From contig JASJEI010000006.1 of NCBI GenBank assembly GCA_030064795.1, positions 5,743-69,742 on the forward strand: a DNA stretch of 64,000 nucleotides, read 5' to 3'. Shown here one piece after another: positions 8,636 to 18,937 of this stretch (its first letter is position 1; every line of letters begins with the position of its first letter). Source of the DNA: Pleurocapsa sp. MO_226.B13. Lineage in GTDB: Bacteria > Cyanobacteriota > Cyanobacteriia > Cyanobacteriales > Xenococcaceae. A program made the position numbers and the translations under genes. The notes beneath the pieces are model-generated. The model worked only from the letters and a program-made list of their open reading frames with translations. It was not told the origin of the DNA and made no database searches.

Positions 8636-9086
8636 AGTTTTTTGTTACTGGCAAGTGTACAATAATAAGTTTGATTTTTTTCAAAAAATATAAAGATTTG
8701 ATTAAGTATTTGTATCGCTATCTTCTAGTAATTTACTAATTATGTCGGTAGAGTTACTTTGGCTTATAAAAGTATAAAAAATTATTTCTAACAGGATTCT
8801 AATTTTGGGTAATTTAATCAAAGCGCAGACAGGCTGTAGCTAGCAAAACCAAGCAAAGCTCAACCCGATTATCCCCAATGTTTCTAGAGCCTACAATCTA
8901 GCCAAAGATACATTTAAAAAACTAGATTTTTAGTTAGTTAAATTAATCTGTTCTAATTCAATATAGTATTTGACAATCGTTAAGATCAAGATAAACTTTA
9001 GATACATTTTAGATACATTTGGAAAATTGTTAATTTTTAATAACTTAAAAGCTCTTGACATCTTGCCGAATTAAATCAAGATTTCC

Positions 9087-9117
9087 AGAAAAAAAACCGT
9101 TCCAGAAAGAACGGTTT
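9087..9117 (-). terminator. Intrinsic terminator of glnN
   Basis: A perfect 9-bp stem AAACCGTTC/GAACGGTTT (9094-9102, 9109-9117) with a 6-nt loop, followed on the minus strand by a run of T (9096-9087). It lies 33 bp after the glnN stop codon. Confidence 0.88.
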
Positions 9118-9149
9118 GTTAAAAATCTTAATCTTAGACAAGCAATATA

Positions 9150-11324
9150 TTACTTAATAAATAACATTTCTTGATAAGTTGGTAGGGGCCAGAGATCGTC
9201 AGCAACTTCTGCTTCTAAAGCGTCAGCATCTTCTCTGATACTATCCATCAGGGGACGCAGAGTGTTAGCAGAATACTTCATGTGTTCTTCGGTGCTGCCA
9301 AAATCATCTTTGGCTAAAGCAGAGCTTAATTGAGCAACTTTAGACATCATAGAATTAGTTAAATCAGCGACGGTTTTGAGGTTGTCGCGATCGAGTTGAA
9401 TTCCCATACCATCCAGACTGGCAACGGTTTGAGACATCTGGGCTAAATGTCGCATCGCAGCAGGATAAATCGAAGTTTTTGCCATGTCGATCGCTAGTTT
9501 GGCTTCAACTTCAATCGAAAGAATATATTGCTCTGAATAGACTTCATAACGGCTTTCTAGCTCTACAGGAGAAAGTACTCCAGTCCTTTGGAATAACTCT
9601 TCAATATATTTCTCTCTTAAAACTGGTAGAGCATCAGCAGTAGTAGGTAAATTAGCCAAACCTCTTTCTTCTACCGCCATTTTGTGCCATTGTGCTGAAT
9701 AACCATCGCCACCAAAGATTACTGGACTATGTTTGTCCATAATCTCTTTAAGCACGGTGAGGACAGCAGCATTCAAGTCTGTATTTTTTTCTAATTCGCT
9801 TTCTAGCAGATCGCCGATAAAGCTTAAAGAATCTGCCAGCATCGTATTGAGAGCGATCAAAGGGCCAGAAACCGATTGACTAGAACCCACCGCTCGAAAT
9901 TCAAAACGATTGCCAGTAAAAGCAAAAGGAGAAGTTCGATTGCGATCGCCCGCATCTTTGGCTAGTGGTGGTAGAGTATCGATGTCAAACTCTAATTTTC
10001 CACTATGGCTGTAGTTATCGCTAATTTCTCCCGAAGCAATTTGATTGAATAACTCCTCTAATTGAGAACCTAAATAAACCGACATAATTGCAGGAGGTGC
10101 TTCGTTTGCCCCCAGGCGGTGATCGTTACTGGCATTAGCGATTACAGCCCGCATCAAGGGGCCATACTTGTGTACTCCGCGAATCACCGCAGCACAGAAG
10201 ACCAAAAATTGAGCATTTTCGTGAGGAGAGTCCCCAGGATCTAGTAAATTCCCTTGGGTGGCATTGCCTACAGACCAGTTGACGTGCTTACCAGAGCCAT
10301 TGATTCCAGCAAAAGGTTTCTCGTGCAGCAAACAGACAAAACCATGTTTTTTGGCAGTCTGACGCAAGAGAGTCATGATTAGCTGTTGGTGATCGGAGGC
10401 TACGTTAGCTGCTTCAAATATGGGGGCAATTTCAAATTGACCGGGAGCAACCTCATTGTGTCTGGTTTTAGCAGGAATACCCAAACGATACATTCTCTTT
10501 TCCACGTCTTGCATAAAGACTTGAACGCGTTCGGGAATTGCCCCAAAATAATGATCGTCAAACTGCTGTCCCTTAGCGGGAGGTTTGCCAAATAAGGTTC
10601 TACCAGCCAAAAGTAAATCGGGACGACTGTTAGCAAAATGAGCATCTACCAGGAAATATTCTTGTTCTGGCCCACAACTGGAGTTAATAGGAGCAACATC
10701 AGTATGACCCAATATTTTTAAAACTCTAGTAGCAGCCTTATTCATCGCGCCAATAGAACGCAAGAGGGGAGTCTTTTTGTCTAAAGCTTCTCCCGTCCAA
10801 GAAACAAACACGGTGGGAATACAAAGAGTCACGCCGTTCTCTGTTTCCATCAAATAAGCGGGACTGGTTACATCCCAAGCCGTGTACCCCCTGGCTTCAA
10901 AAGTAGAGCGAATCCCACCATTGGGGAAAGAAGAACCATCAGGCTCACCCTGTACTAATAATTTACCCGAAAATTCGGCAATGGCACTACCATCAGCTTG
11001 AATAGAGACAAAACCATCGTGCTTCTCAGCAGTGAGATTGGTCATAGGATAAAAGACGTGAGCATAGTAAGCTGCCCCTTTGGCGATCGCCCAATCTTTC
11101 ATTGCCGATGCCACAATATCGGCAACAGAAAAATCTAGAGGTTGCCCTGTTTGAATGGTTTTTTTCAGAGATTTGAACACGGCCTTGGGCAAGCACTGTT
11201 TCATCTTACTCAGACTAAAAACATCTGCTGCCCAGATATCCTCTAAACGGCTAGGAGGCCCCACAGGAATAGGCTGGCGGTTGTTGATTTCATAGATTGC
11301 TTGTGTGCGGGTTTCGTATCCCAT
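9150..11324 (-). CDS. glnN: Glutamine synthetase type III
   Basis: A 724-residue type III glutamine synthetase making glutamine from glutamate, ammonium and ATP in the cytosol. Length and motifs are those of GSIII, not the ~470-residue [32 protein letters not shown] (metal-binding glutamates), [28 protein letters not shown] and [22 protein letters not shown] (the substrate arginine region). In cyanobacteria glnN is typically an NtcA-controlled, nitrogen-starvation enzyme. Here it lies between amt and glnA, all on the minus strand. A TGT-N10-ACA element 71 bp upstream is a weaker NtcA candidate. A strong terminator follows, so it is probably monocistronic. Confidence 0.96.
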   Translation of the reverse strand: MGYETRTQAIYEINNRQPIPVGPPSRLEDIWAADVFSLSKMKQCLPKAVFKSLKKTIQTGQPLDFSVADIVASAMKDWAIAKGAAYYAHVFYPMTNLTAEKHDGFVSIQADGSAIAEFSGKLLVQGEPDGSSFPNGGIRSTFEARGYTAWDVTSPAYLMETENGVTLCIPTVFVSWTGEALDKKTPLLRSIGAMNKAATRVLKILGHTDVAPINSSCGPEQEYFLVDAHFANSRPDLLLAGRTLFGKPPAKGQQFDDHYFGAIPERVQVFMQDVEKRMYRLGIPAKTRHNEVAPGQFEIAPIFEAANVASDHQQLIMTLLRQTAKKHGFVCLLHEKPFAGINGSGKHVNWSVGNATQGNLLDPGDSPHENAQFLVFCAAVIRGVHKYGPLMRAVIANASNDHRLGANEAPPAIMSVYLGSQLEELFNQIASGEISDNYSHSGKLEFDIDTLPPLAKDAGDRNRTSPFAFTGNRFEFRAVGSSQSVSGPLIALNTMLADSLSFIGDLLESELEKNTDLNAAVLTVLKEIMDKHSPVIFGGDGYSAQWHKMAVEERGLANLPTTADALPVLREKYIEELFQRTGVLSPVELESRYEVYSEQYILSIEVEAKLAIDMAKTSIYPAAMRHLAQMSQTVASLDGMGIQLDRDNLKTVADLTNSMMSKVAQLSSALAKDDFGSTEEHMKYSANTLRPLMDSIREDADALEAEVADDLWPLPTYQEMLFIK

Positions 11325-11689
11325 AACAATTAAATTTATCTAGTTAGTATGTATTGAATTTGCTAAATAGTATCTTGGTAGGAAGCTCAGAAAATGTAAT
11401 AATTGCAACAGAATTATGTACTCTACTCAAGCCTTGTCCAAAATTTGCACCGTCAAAATCTGTCCTTTGAGCTTCACAATTATTTAACAACAATCCCAGA
11501 CCCTTTTGTAGAGCTATCTGTAGAGATGCGATCGCGATTGTTGCTTTTAGTTCTTCAATTGTTGAAGTCAATCTTTCTCAATAAAATTTTTGGCAATTCA
11601 ACTGACCATAAACGCTTATTTTGATAGGATTTGACCGTGCCAAATCCTAAATCAAATTTGAGTTATGCTTCTCAATTACCAGTAACTAA
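11325..11689. other. Intergenic region between glnA and glnN
   Basis: 365 bp. It contains the glnN upstream region and, near the glnA end, a perfect 8-bp hairpin AGGATTTG/CAAATCCT (11626-11633, 11641-11648) with a 7-nt loop. No T-run follows on either strand, so it is a weak candidate for the glnA 3' end. A 75-codon minus-strand frame (11344-11571) has no features of a real protein. Confidence 0.6.
11395..11410 (-). promoter_or_regulatory. Possible NtcA-type site upstream of glnN
   Basis: TGTAATAATTGCAACA fits the relaxed TGT-N9/10-ACA version of the NtcA consensus and has only one mismatch to GTA-N8-TAC. It lies 71 bp before the glnN start. Position and identity fit nitrogen control, but the match is not perfect. 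Confidence 0.4.
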
Positions 11690-13111
11690 TTAGCAGTCGT
11701 AGTACAGAGAAAATTCATAAGGATGAGGACGCAAGCGCAAAGGGTTGACTTCTGCATCTAACTTGTACTGAATCCAGTTTTCAATAAAGTCCTTGGTAAA
11801 CACTCCAGTATTAGTCAAAAATCCATGGTCGTTTTCCAAAGCTTCCAAAGCACCTTCTAAAGAACCAGGAGTAGAAGGAATTTTGCTTAACTCTTCAGGA
11901 GAAAGTTCATAGATATCAACATCTAGAGGATCGCCTGGATCGATTTCATTTTTGACTCCATCAATACCCGCTAGCAACATAGCAGAAAAACCAAGATAAG
12001 GATTAGAGCTAGGATCGGGACAACGAAACTCAAAACGCTTAGCTTTGGGGTTGCTACCGCTAAGGGGAATACGCACCGACGCGGAACGATTTCCTTGAGA
12101 ATAAGCCAAGTTTACAGGTGCTTCAAAACCAGGAACGAGGCGTTTATAAGAATTTGCCGCAGGATTAGTAAATGCCAAAATAGCAGGAGCGTGTCTTAAA
12201 ATCCCGCCAATAAAATATAAGGCAGTTTGGCTCAAGTCTGCATAACCATCACCAAAGAAAAGAGGATTACCATCTTTCCAAACTGACATATGGGTGTGCA
12301 TTCCAGTTCCGTTGTCGTCAAACACGGGTTTGGGCATAAATGTGGCAGTTTTACCGTATTTTCGAGCTACGTTTTTAACTATATACTTATAAGTCAAAAC
12401 ATAATCGGCTGCATGAACCAAATCGGAAAATTTGATTCCTAATTCGCACTGTCCCGCAGAAGCTACTTCATGGTGATGTTTTTCGATCGGAACACCACAT
12501 TTACCCATAGTCAGTAACATTTCGCTACGAATATCTTGCAGGGTGTCAGAAGGTGCGACGGGAAAATAACCGCGTTTGTGACCAGTTTTGTACCCTAAAT
12601 TACCACCCTCTTCTCTAGCTCCAGAATTCCAAATCCCCTCGACCGAATCGATATGATAAAACCCTTCATATTCTGATTGATTAAAACGAATATCATCAAA
12701 AATAAAAAATTCTGGTTCGGGTCCACAATATACCGTATCGCCAATACCAGTATTTTTGAGGTAGTCTACTGCTTTTTGGGCCAGAGAACGAGGATCGCGA
12801 TCGTACCATTCTCCAGTGCGGGGTTCTTTGATCGAACAGACCATACTTAAAGTAGGCACTTCCATAAAGGGATCGACCCAAGCGGTAATGGGGTCGGGAA
12901 CCATTGACATATCAGAAGCGTTGATGGCTTTCCAACCTCTGATACTCGAACCATCAAAAGCTACCCCGTCAGTAAATGCTTCTTCATCAAGCAGGCTGCG
13001 ATGAAAAGTGCAGTGCTGCCAAATACCAAATAGATCGACGAATTTGAGATCGATTAGTTCAATATCTCGATCTTGAATGATTTTTAAGACCTCTTGGGCA
13101 GTCTCAGCCAT
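11690..13111 (-). CDS. glnA: Glutamine synthetase type I
   Basis: A 473-residue GSI, the main ammonium-assimilating enzyme (dodecamer, cytosol) feeding the GS-GOGAT cycle. Signatures: DGSSIRGW near residue 54, [10 protein letters not shown] and [14 protein letters not shown] (metal-binding glutamates), GTGMHTHMS, and [27 protein letters not shown]. The region equivalent to the enterobacterial adenylylation loop reads [10 protein letters not shown]. In cyanobacteria activity is instead controlled by the inactivating peptides IF7/IF17, for which no gene is seen here. A perfect NtcA box lies 82 bp upstream. Coexistence of GSI and GSIII is known in cyanobacteria; their adjacency is the notable point. 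Confidence 0.97.
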   Translation of the reverse strand: MAETAQEVLKIIQDRDIELIDLKFVDLFGIWQHCTFHRSLLDEEAFTDGVAFDGSSIRGWKAINASDMSMVPDPITAWVDPFMEVPTLSMVCSIKEPRTGEWYDRDPRSLAQKAVDYLKNTGIGDTVYCGPEPEFFIFDDIRFNQSEYEGFYHIDSVEGIWNSGAREEGGNLGYKTGHKRGYFPVAPSDTLQDIRSEMLLTMGKCGVPIEKHHHEVASAGQCELGIKFSDLVHAADYVLTYKYIVKNVARKYGKTATFMPKPVFDDNGTGMHTHMSVWKDGNPLFFGDGYADLSQTALYFIGGILRHAPAILAFTNPAANSYKRLVPGFEAPVNLAYSQGNRSASVRIPLSGSNPKAKRFEFRCPDPSSNPYLGFSAMLLAGIDGVKNEIDPGDPLDVDIYELSPEELSKIPSTPGSLEGALEALENDHGFLTNTGVFTKDFIENWIQYKLDAEVNPLRLRPHPYEFSLYYDC

Positions 13112-13765
13112 AAATTTAACTCCTTTAAATAACTCCTTTAAGATTAATGGTTTAACCCGAACGTTCTGCGATCGGGATTAGAACGCTAAGTTTGTAATTG
13201 ATGCTACAAAATTATCACTTTTTACTTGCAGTTTAAATCTATAAACTTTACAAAAATGTGCCTAAATTAACCAAATAAGGTGAAGTTTAGTTCAAATGTG
13301 AGGTTTTTGGTTGAAATTTCTTGAATTATAAAGAGTAATACCACATATATCCTTCGCCACTGATGAGCGAATACAAAGTTATCTAGTTCGCGGACTATGG
13401 AGAATTTATGTACTATGAAGAAGATGTCAAAATTTGAAGTAAACCAAAGTCTGGCGACGGATTGTGGGATTATAAATAAATCTAGCTTAAGAAAAAATAG
13501 CTTAGAATTCAAAAGCTTTGAGCCATAAACTCTAAGTTGCAGCTTGGGAAGTCTCAATCTACCAGTAATGCAAGCAAAAAACTAGGACTAAGTTTTGGTT
13601 TGGTGTCAGCCAATCTTGCTGAAAGATTCTAGAATCTTCAATTCTGGCGATGATAAGATGAAACCCTAATAGCTTCTAGCTTATGGTCATAGCTTGTAGC
13701 TTAGAGAAAAAGGCTAATATAACTAGTCAAATTAAATAAAATGCTGTTGGGAGAAATCAAGGAAG
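13112..13765. other. Divergent intergenic region between glnA and apcF
   Basis: 654 bp between the divergent genes glnA and apcF. It holds the glnA NtcA box. Near apcF the AGCTTCTAGCTTATGGTCATAGCTTGTAGCTTAG stretch is a degenerate repeat of TAGCTT, and GGGAGAAATCAAGGAAG precedes the apcF ATG as a ribosome-binding region. A 96-codon minus-strand frame (13267-13557) is hydrophobic junk with no start signal. No RNA gene recognised. Confidence 0.65.
13194..13207 (-). promoter_or_regulatory. NtcA binding site upstream of glnA
   Basis: A perfect GTA-N8-TAC (GTAATTGATGCTAC), 82 bp before the glnA start codon. glnA is a classic NtcA target. No convincing TAN3T -10 element at the usual 22-bp distance was found. 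Confidence 0.8.
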
Positions 13766-14275
13766 ATGCGAGACGCAGTTACCAACCTAATTAAAAATTA
13801 TGATATTGCAGGTCGTTATTTAGACCGTGATGCTATAGATAGTCTTAAGGACTATTTTACTTCTGGTACAGCTAGAGTAGCCCTAGCAACTATGATTAGT
13901 GGTAATGCAGCCACTATTGTTAGAGATGCGGGAATCAAGCTGTTTGAGGAAGTTCCAGAACTGATTCGTCCTGGCGGAAACGCTTATACTACTCGTCGTT
14001 ATTCTGCTTGTTTGCGGGATATGGATTACTATTTGCGTTATGCCAGCTATGCTCTAGTAGCAGGTAGCATGGATGTTTTAGATGAAAGAGTTTTGCAAGG
14101 CTTGAGGGAAACTTACAACTCGCTAGGTGTACCCATTGGCCCTACAGTAGTAGGAATCCAAATTATGAAGGATATGCTTAAAGAAATGGCAGCCAATAAT
14201 GGCATTAACGATACTAAATTTGTTGATGAGCCTTTTGAATATATGACCCGTCAACTTAGTGAAGTGTCGGTGTAA
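13766..14275 (+). CDS. apcF: Allophycocyanin beta-18-type core subunit
   Basis: A 169-residue phycobiliprotein of the beta class that replaces one ApcB in the phycobilisome core cylinders contacting the photosystems. The bilin-binding cysteine is C82 in SACLRDMDYYLRYASYA, and N72 (RPGGNAYTTRR) is the position methylated in beta subunits. The N-terminus MRDAVTNLIKNYDIAGRYLD and the C-terminus FEYMTRQLSEVSV separate ApcF from ApcB. As usual for apcF, it stands alone, away from apcABC. A strong hairpin-T terminator begins within its stop codon. Confidence 0.93.
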   Translation: MRDAVTNLIKNYDIAGRYLDRDAIDSLKDYFTSGTARVALATMISGNAATIVRDAGIKLFEEVPELIRPGGNAYTTRRYSACLRDMDYYLRYASYALVAGSMDVLDERVLQGLRETYNSLGVPIGPTVVGIQIMKDMLKEMAANNGINDTKFVDEPFEYMTRQLSEVSV

Positions 14276-14294
14276 AAGCTGTTCGCTTTTTTTT
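14274..14294 (+). terminator. Intrinsic terminator of apcF
   Basis: AAAAGC/GCTTTT stem with a 5-nt loop (14274-14290), followed by T to 14294. It overlaps the apcF stop codon. A second hairpin made of two HIP1 copies (AAAGCGATCGCTTTTT and AAGCGATCGCTTTTG) follows at 14319-14358. Confidence 0.75.
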
Positions 14295-14474
14295 AAGTAA
14301 AATTAACATATTGAAGGTAAAGCGATCGCTTTTTGTCAAGATCAAGCGATCGCTTTTGTCTTTAATGATTTTTATCCCGATCTTTCGCTCCTGCTTACTT
14401 CTGACTTAATCTGCCTCCTGTACGGTAAACCACACTACTAAAACCGTTGCCATGGGTAGCAAACTTTAGCTAAA

Positions 14475-14501
14475 TTAGCACTCGGATGGTGAGAGTGCTA
14501 A
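14475..14501 (+). promoter_or_regulatory. CIRCE operator of groESL
   Basis: A perfect TTAGCACTC-N9-GAGTGCTAA (14475-14483 and 14493-14501), the binding site of the heat-shock repressor HrcA, 73 bp upstream of groES. Confidence 0.97.
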
Positions 14502-14573
14502 TCTAAAAACAGGTAACTTTCACCGATTCAAAACTAGTAATTAACAAGCGTTTAGTTATCTGGAGAATTTTGC

Positions 14574-14885
14574 ATGGCCGCTATTAGTATTAACGTTACA
14601 ACTGTAAAGCCTCTAGGCGATCGCGTATTTATCAAAGTCAGTGCCAGTGAAGAGAAAACTGCTGGTGGTATCTTGTTACCCGATGCAGCAAAAGAAAAGC
14701 CCCAAGTAGGTGAAGTGGTAGGCGTTGGCCCTGGTAAACCCAAAGATGACGGCGGTTATACCCCCTTAGAAGTCAAAGTCGGCGATAAAGTTCTTTATTC
14801 TAAATATGCTGGTACCGATATCAAACTTGGTGGCGAAGACTACGTATTGCTATCAGAAAAAGATATTTTGGCAGCAGTTTCCTAA
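14574..14885 (+). CDS. groES: Co-chaperonin GroES
   Basis: A 103-residue Hsp10 that caps the GroEL chamber during ATP-driven folding in the cytosol. Seen: [13 protein letters not shown] at the N-terminus, a mobile loop region [20 protein letters not shown] (~23-42), VGVGPGK and [30 protein letters not shown] to the end. It is the first gene of a bicistronic operon with groEL 95 bp downstream. A perfect CIRCE element upstream shows HrcA control. Confidence 0.98.
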   Translation: MAAISINVTTVKPLGDRVFIKVSASEEKTAGGILLPDAAKEKPQVGEVVGVGPGKPKDDGGYTPLEVKVGDKVLYSKYAGTDIKLGGEDYVLLSEKDILAAVS

Positions 14886-14980
14886 CTTGTCGAGCCAGCG
14901 ACAGTTAGTGCCATAGACGACAGCATCAGAATTTAATCTATTCACCGTTCATCATTATCACCAAAAGCAAAGCAAATTTT

Positions 14981-16606
14981 ATGGCTAAATCTATAATTTA
15001 CAACGATGAAGCGCGTCGCGCTTTAGAAAAAGGTATTGATTTATTAGCCGAAGCGGTAGCCGTTACCATCGGCCCCAAAGGACGTAACGTAGTCCTAGAA
15101 AAAAAATTTGGCGCGCCCCAAATCGTCAATGATGGGATTACAATCGCCAAAGAAATAGAATTAGAAGATCATATCGAGAATACAGGCGTATCTTTGATTC
15201 GTCAAGCTGCTGCTAAGACCAATGATGTAGCAGGAGACGGAACTACTACAGCGACAGTACTAGCTCATGCCATTGTCAAAGAAGGTTTGCGCAATGTAGC
15301 AGCAGGGGCCAACCCGATCGCGATTAAACGCGGAATTGATAAAGCTACTGAGTTTTTGGTTGGCAAGATCGGAGAACACGCCAAACCAGTGGAAGATTCC
15401 ACAGCGATCGCGCAAGTAGGAACTATCTCTGCGGGTAACGACGAAGAAGTCGGTAACATGATTTCTCAGGCGATGGATAAAGTTGGTAAAGAAGGGGTAA
15501 TTTCTCTAGAAGAAGGTAAGTCGATGACTACCGAATTAGAGATTACTGAAGGGATGCGCTTTGATAAAGGTTATATTTCTCCTTACTTCGTTACCGACAC
15601 CGAGCGTATGGAGGCTACTTTTGAAGAGCCTTTGATTCTAATTACCGATAAAAAAATCAATTTAGTTCAGGATCTCGTCCCCGTACTAGAACAAGTGGCG
15701 CGTCAAGGTAAGCCGTTAGTAATTATTGCTGAAGACATCGAAAAAGAAGCCCTAGCTACTTTAGTAGTCAACCGTTTGCGGGGTGTACTCAACGTAGCAG
15801 CCATCAAAGCTCCTGGCTTTGGCGATCGTCGTAAGCAGATGTTAGAAGACATTGCCGTACTAACAGGCGGTCAGGTAATCTCAGAAGATGCTGGACTAAA
15901 ACTAGAGAACACCAAAGTAGAAATGCTGGGTACTGCTCGTCGGATTAATATCACTAAAGACAGCACTACAATTGTTGCCGAAGGACATGAGGATGCAGTC
16001 AAAAAACGCTGTCAGCAAATTCGCAATCAAATTGAAGCCAGCGACTCTTCCTACGACCAAGAAAAACTACAAGAGCGTTTAGCTAAACTTTCTGGTGGTG
16101 TAGCAGTAATCAAAGTTGGTGCTGCAACCGAAACCGAAATGAAAGACCGCAAATTACGCCTTGAAGACGCGATCAACGCAACCAAAGCAGCGGTAGAAGA
16201 AGGTATTGTTCCTGGTGGTGGTACTACTCTCGCTCACCTAGCTCCTGGCTTAGAAGAATGGGCAACCGCAAACCTCAAAGACGAAGCTTTAACTGGTGCA
16301 ACTATTGTGGCTCGTGCTTTAACTGCTCCTCTAAGAAGAATTGCTGAAAATGCAGGTCAAAACGGTGCGGTAGTAGCAGAGAGAGTCAAAGAAAAAGACT
16401 TTGACACTGGTTATAATGCAGCTAAAAACGAATTAGTCAATATGTTTGATGCTGGTATTGTTGACCCTGCTAAAGTAACTCGCTCTGCGTTACAAAACGC
16501 TGCTTCGATCGCAGGAATGGTCTTGACTACTGAATGTATCGTCGTCGATAAACCAGAGAAAGATAAAGCTGGTGCTGGTGCTGGTGCTGGTGACTTTGAT
16601 TATTAA
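14981..16606 (+). CDS. groEL: Chaperonin GroEL
   Basis: A 541-residue Hsp60 ring subunit. Seen: [16 protein letters not shown] (ATP site), [15 protein letters not shown] with the catalytic Asp, [10 protein letters not shown] and [17 protein letters not shown] in the apical domain, and [13 protein letters not shown] with the nucleotide Asp region. The C-terminal tail is short, a GAGAGAG run ending DFDY, instead of a GGM repeat. Because it is linked to groES and CIRCE, this is the operon-encoded GroEL1; cyanobacteria usually keep a second monocistronic groEL elsewhere. A hairpin-T terminator follows at 16637. Confidence 0.98.
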   Translation: MAKSIIYNDEARRALEKGIDLLAEAVAVTIGPKGRNVVLEKKFGAPQIVNDGITIAKEIELEDHIENTGVSLIRQAAAKTNDVAGDGTTTATVLAHAIVKEGLRNVAAGANPIAIKRGIDKATEFLVGKIGEHAKPVEDSTAIAQVGTISAGNDEEVGNMISQAMDKVGKEGVISLEEGKSMTTELEITEGMRFDKGYISPYFVTDTERMEATFEEPLILITDKKINLVQDLVPVLEQVARQGKPLVIIAEDIEKEALATLVVNRLRGVLNVAAIKAPGFGDRRKQMLEDIAVLTGGQVISEDAGLKLENTKVEMLGTARRINITKDSTTIVAEGHEDAVKKRCQQIRNQIEASDSSYDQEKLQERLAKLSGGVAVIKVGAATETEMKDRKLRLEDAINATKAAVEEGIVPGGGTTLAHLAPGLEEWATANLKDEALTGATIVARALTAPLRRIAENAGQNGAVVAERVKEKDFDTGYNAAKNELVNMFDAGIVDPAKVTRSALQNAASIAGMVLTTECIVVDKPEKDKAGAGAGAGDFDY

Positions 16607-16636
16607 GCTATTGGCTTGTTAGCCTTTACAAGTATT

Positions 16637-16668
16637 GGCTGTTCTGCAAATTGTAGGACAGCCTTTTT
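16637..16668 (+). terminator. Intrinsic terminator of groESL
   Basis: GGCTGTTCT/AGGACAGCC stem (16637-16645, 16655-16663; two G-U pairs), 9-nt loop, then TTTTT. Confidence 0.82.
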
Positions 16669-16690
16669 GTTTAATCAAATCAAAATTAAG

Positions 16691-16710
16691 CCAGGCTTTT
16701 TAAAGCCTGG
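16691..16710. terminator. Convergent hairpin between groEL and the SDR gene
   Basis: CCAGGCTTT/AAAGCCTGG, a perfect 9-bp stem with a 2-nt loop, 7 bp beyond the stop codon of the minus-strand gene. T-runs are inside the stem only, so it is a possible bidirectional terminator. Confidence 0.55.
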
Positions 16711-16716
16711 AGCTAC

Positions 16717-18168
16717 TTATCTGTCCTGTGACAAATTGTTAAACAACTCCTGCCAATTAGTTTTTCCCTGCTCTTCTTCTTCTCTAACTTCAAAAGTTTT
16801 ATTTACTGCTGCGGGTAAATTCATTGCTTGGATACACAATTGAGCTATGGCATCTCGGCTGACTTGTCCCTTAAGATTGTCTCCCTGTTCGGCAAATAGA
16901 ATCTTATTTCCCGCTCGTTCGGTTAAAGCGCAAGGACGAATAATAGTGTAGGTCAAGCCACTTGCTTTGATTGCTTCTTCTCCTTTTAACTTCCAAGTTA
17001 AAATTCCTCCCAGTTGTTCGTTCATGCGTACAGCAGGGGGTTCTTCTTCTAAATTAATTCCTGGACGATTAGGACGAGTAACTCCCGCCGAACTTACCTG
17101 AATAAACTGAGGTTTAGCTTTACCACCGTAGGCTTTAATGTAATCCACTTGTAGCGCAAACGAACCTGCTTCAAACTTAGGATTTAGTTCGCCATCGTAT
17201 TCAAACTTACTCAACATTAACTGCATCGAATAGATCTTGCTAGCATCTATTTGAGCAGCTTCCGAGACGGTTTTTGCCCGAAAGACAGGTATCAAGTCAG
17301 AAAAGGGAATGCGAATCGTAGTCGGAAAATTATAAACCGTATCAAAGGAATAACAATAACCCACGCCATCCCATTTACCTTCGCAACGAGCGATAAATTT
17401 ATAGCGTTTGCCATCGCCAATGACTCTTAATTCTATGCCCTCATAATCTGATAAATCCAATGGAGTATCAAAATTACGGGTACGTACCGAAGCAAAACCA
17501 CCATTATTCTCGGTAGAGACAATACCAGAAAAGATCGCTTGGTTATCTCCCAAACGAATATTACTTTGACTAACTCCCCCCATAACTACATCATCTACTG
17601 CGCCCCAGGTTTCTTTAATTTGGGCATTAGGATTAGTAAAATCAAAAATTAGTTTGTCGGTAGCAGCAGGGATGTACTGAGAAACTACCTTAACCAGATT
17701 TTTCATACCTTCGTATTCTACAAGCTCAGGAGTATCTACCACTTCGGGCAGATAAAACTTGACTCCCTGGTAATATTTTTCGCGGGTTGGAGTATCTCCT
17801 TCTACTGGCTGAACTTTAGTTCCCGTACAGCAAATAACTCTACTCACTCCCTGCATCATGGTTGGTTTCAGGGTTTCTGGAATAGTGATGTCAGCTTCAA
17901 ATAGATCTACCCGTTCTCCTAAAATCTCTCTAGCCCTGTCTGCATCTCTAACTAAGGCTCTAACTTGATAATTCTGTTCTAATAGTTGTTTGACTACTCT
18001 TTTACCTACTCCACCCGTGGCACCAGCTACCAAAATTAACATATTTGTATCTTGCTTGTGATGTTTTACTCGATTCGGTCTAAATATATTTTGCCAACAA
18101 TTGACAAAGGGAATAATTTCAAAATAAGTTAGAGTCTGCCATAGTCTGCCCAACTTCCAGTTAGCCAT
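16717..18168 (-). CDS. Atypical SDR with inserted CIA30 domain (HCF173-like)
   Basis: A 483-residue two-part protein. An N-terminal Rossmann segment starts at ~44 with LVAGATGGVGKRVVKQLL (the T-G-x-x-G-x-x-G form of NmrA-like atypical SDRs) and continues through ADITIPET and VICCTGT. A CIA30/NDUFAF1-like beta domain is inserted at ~170-350 (FDFTNPN, WGAVDDVVMGGVSQS, NNGGFASVRTRNF, IDYIKAYGG), after which the SDR fold resumes (VQVSSAG-like, TYTIIRPCALTE). This is the architecture of plant HCF173, which binds the psbA 5' UTR and promotes D1 translation. The catalytic YxxxK of classical SDRs is absent. I infer a photosystem II biogenesis/translation factor. The first 43 residues (MANWKLGRLWQTLTYFE) look conserved in style, so the upstream ATG is kept. 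Confidence 0.82.
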   Translation of the reverse strand: MANWKLGRLWQTLTYFEIIPFVNCWQNIFRPNRVKHHKQDTNMLILVAGATGGVGKRVVKQLLEQNYQVRALVRDADRAREILGERVDLFEADITIPETLKPTMMQGVSRVICCTGTKVQPVEGDTPTREKYYQGVKFYLPEVVDTPELVEYEGMKNLVKVVSQYIPAATDKLIFDFTNPNAQIKETWGAVDDVVMGGVSQSNIRLGDNQAIFSGIVSTENNGGFASVRTRNFDTPLDLSDYEGIELRVIGDGKRYKFIARCEGKWDGVGYCYSFDTVYNFPTTIRIPFSDLIPVFRAKTVSEAAQIDASKIYSMQLMLSKFEYDGELNPKFEAGSFALQVDYIKAYGGKAKPQFIQVSSAGVTRPNRPGINLEEEPPAVRMNEQLGGILTWKLKGEEAIKASGLTYTIIRPCALTERAGNKILFAEQGDNLKGQVSRDAIAQLCIQAMNLPAAVNKTFEVREEEEQGKTNWQELFNNLSQDR

Positions 18169-18594
18169 AGCATTACCTCATAAAGATTTGACAATTATAA
18201 CTAAATAGGTGGTGATTCCCATGTAGTGAAACTAATTTTAGCTATCAGAAATTACAGCATTATAGTGATGGATAAAATACCAAATTGCCCCGATATGATA
18301 GATGCGGCGAACTATGCGCCTTTCTCGAGTTCTTTAGAAAAAGAGAGGCTTTTTCGGTGTTAATTAATAAAGGCGCGATCGCTTTGGGAAAATTCGATCT
18401 CTGCAAAAAGCGATCTGGACAAACATTAACCACAATTGTCATCTTACCTATGATTGATTAGTTTTTCTTAATATCGACTTTTTAACTATTTATTCAAAAT
18501 CTCTTGGATTTACCGCAAGACACTGCTATGATATTTAACATAGATTTTCTACTATCAAAAAAAATAAAATGATAGTTTTTGTTCTATATGACTA
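18169..18594. other. Intergenic region upstream of the bicA block
   Basis: 426 bp between divergent genes. A hairpin ACTATCA/TGATAGT (18551-18557, 18570-18576) with an A-rich loop and following TTTTTG lies just before the small ORF. The remainder is AT-rich; a 60-codon minus-strand frame here has no support. Confidence 0.5.
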
Positions 18595-18828
18595 TTGAAC
18601 AAGCTTAAAAGCCTATGTAATCTCATGGCATACTGCATCTTATTTCTCTTAGGACTAGTAATACTCTCGCTCGGTATCAAAACAGCCGATGAAGTTCATC
18701 GATTAGCTCTAGCTTCTGCTGCTGTTGTCCCTTTAAGTTGTGGATATTTTTCTAGCCCATTTTTATTTCAATGCCTGAGTGGAATTCTGATTCTCGGTAT
18801 TTATCAGATTTACATTTCTTGCAATTGA
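18595..18828 (+). CDS. Small membrane protein of unknown function
   Basis: A 77-codon frame starting at TTG (or 67 codons from ATG 18625). It is predicted by eye to have two membrane-spanning segments: YCILFLLGLVILSLGI (~13-28) and FLFQCLSGILILGIYQIYI (~56-75), with a short loop containing DEVHRLALASAA between them. No family was recognised. It lies 109 bp upstream of bicA on the same strand and could be co-transcribed. Composition is that of a real membrane peptide, but start and expression are unproven. Confidence 0.45.
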   Translation: MNKLKSLCNLMAYCILFLLGLVILSLGIKTADEVHRLALASAAVVPLSCGYFSSPFLFQCLSGILILGIYQIYISCN

Positions 18829-18937
18829 GTCAACTCTATAGTTTGCCTATTTAGCATAGTTTTTATTCTCATGTCAACGCTAAAAGCTTAAAACATAGTA
18901 AAATCACTTAATATAAGATTTGAGATTCTTAAAATAA

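Larger units (their letters stand above)
8530..9149. other. Intergenic region between glnN and amt
   Basis: 620 bp without a credible gene. It holds the amt promoter region with an NtcA box, the glnN terminator and a short direct repeat (TTAGATACATTT twice near 8997-9018). The rest is AT-rich with no open frame of note. Confidence 0.7.

Noticed and set aside
11344..11571. 75-codon minus-strand frame upstream of glnN
   Set aside because: Overlaps the glnN promoter region and shows no protein-like features.
13267..13557. 96-codon minus-strand frame between glnA and apcF
   Set aside because: Phe/Leu-rich translation of AT-rich DNA with no ribosome-binding site and no family resemblance.
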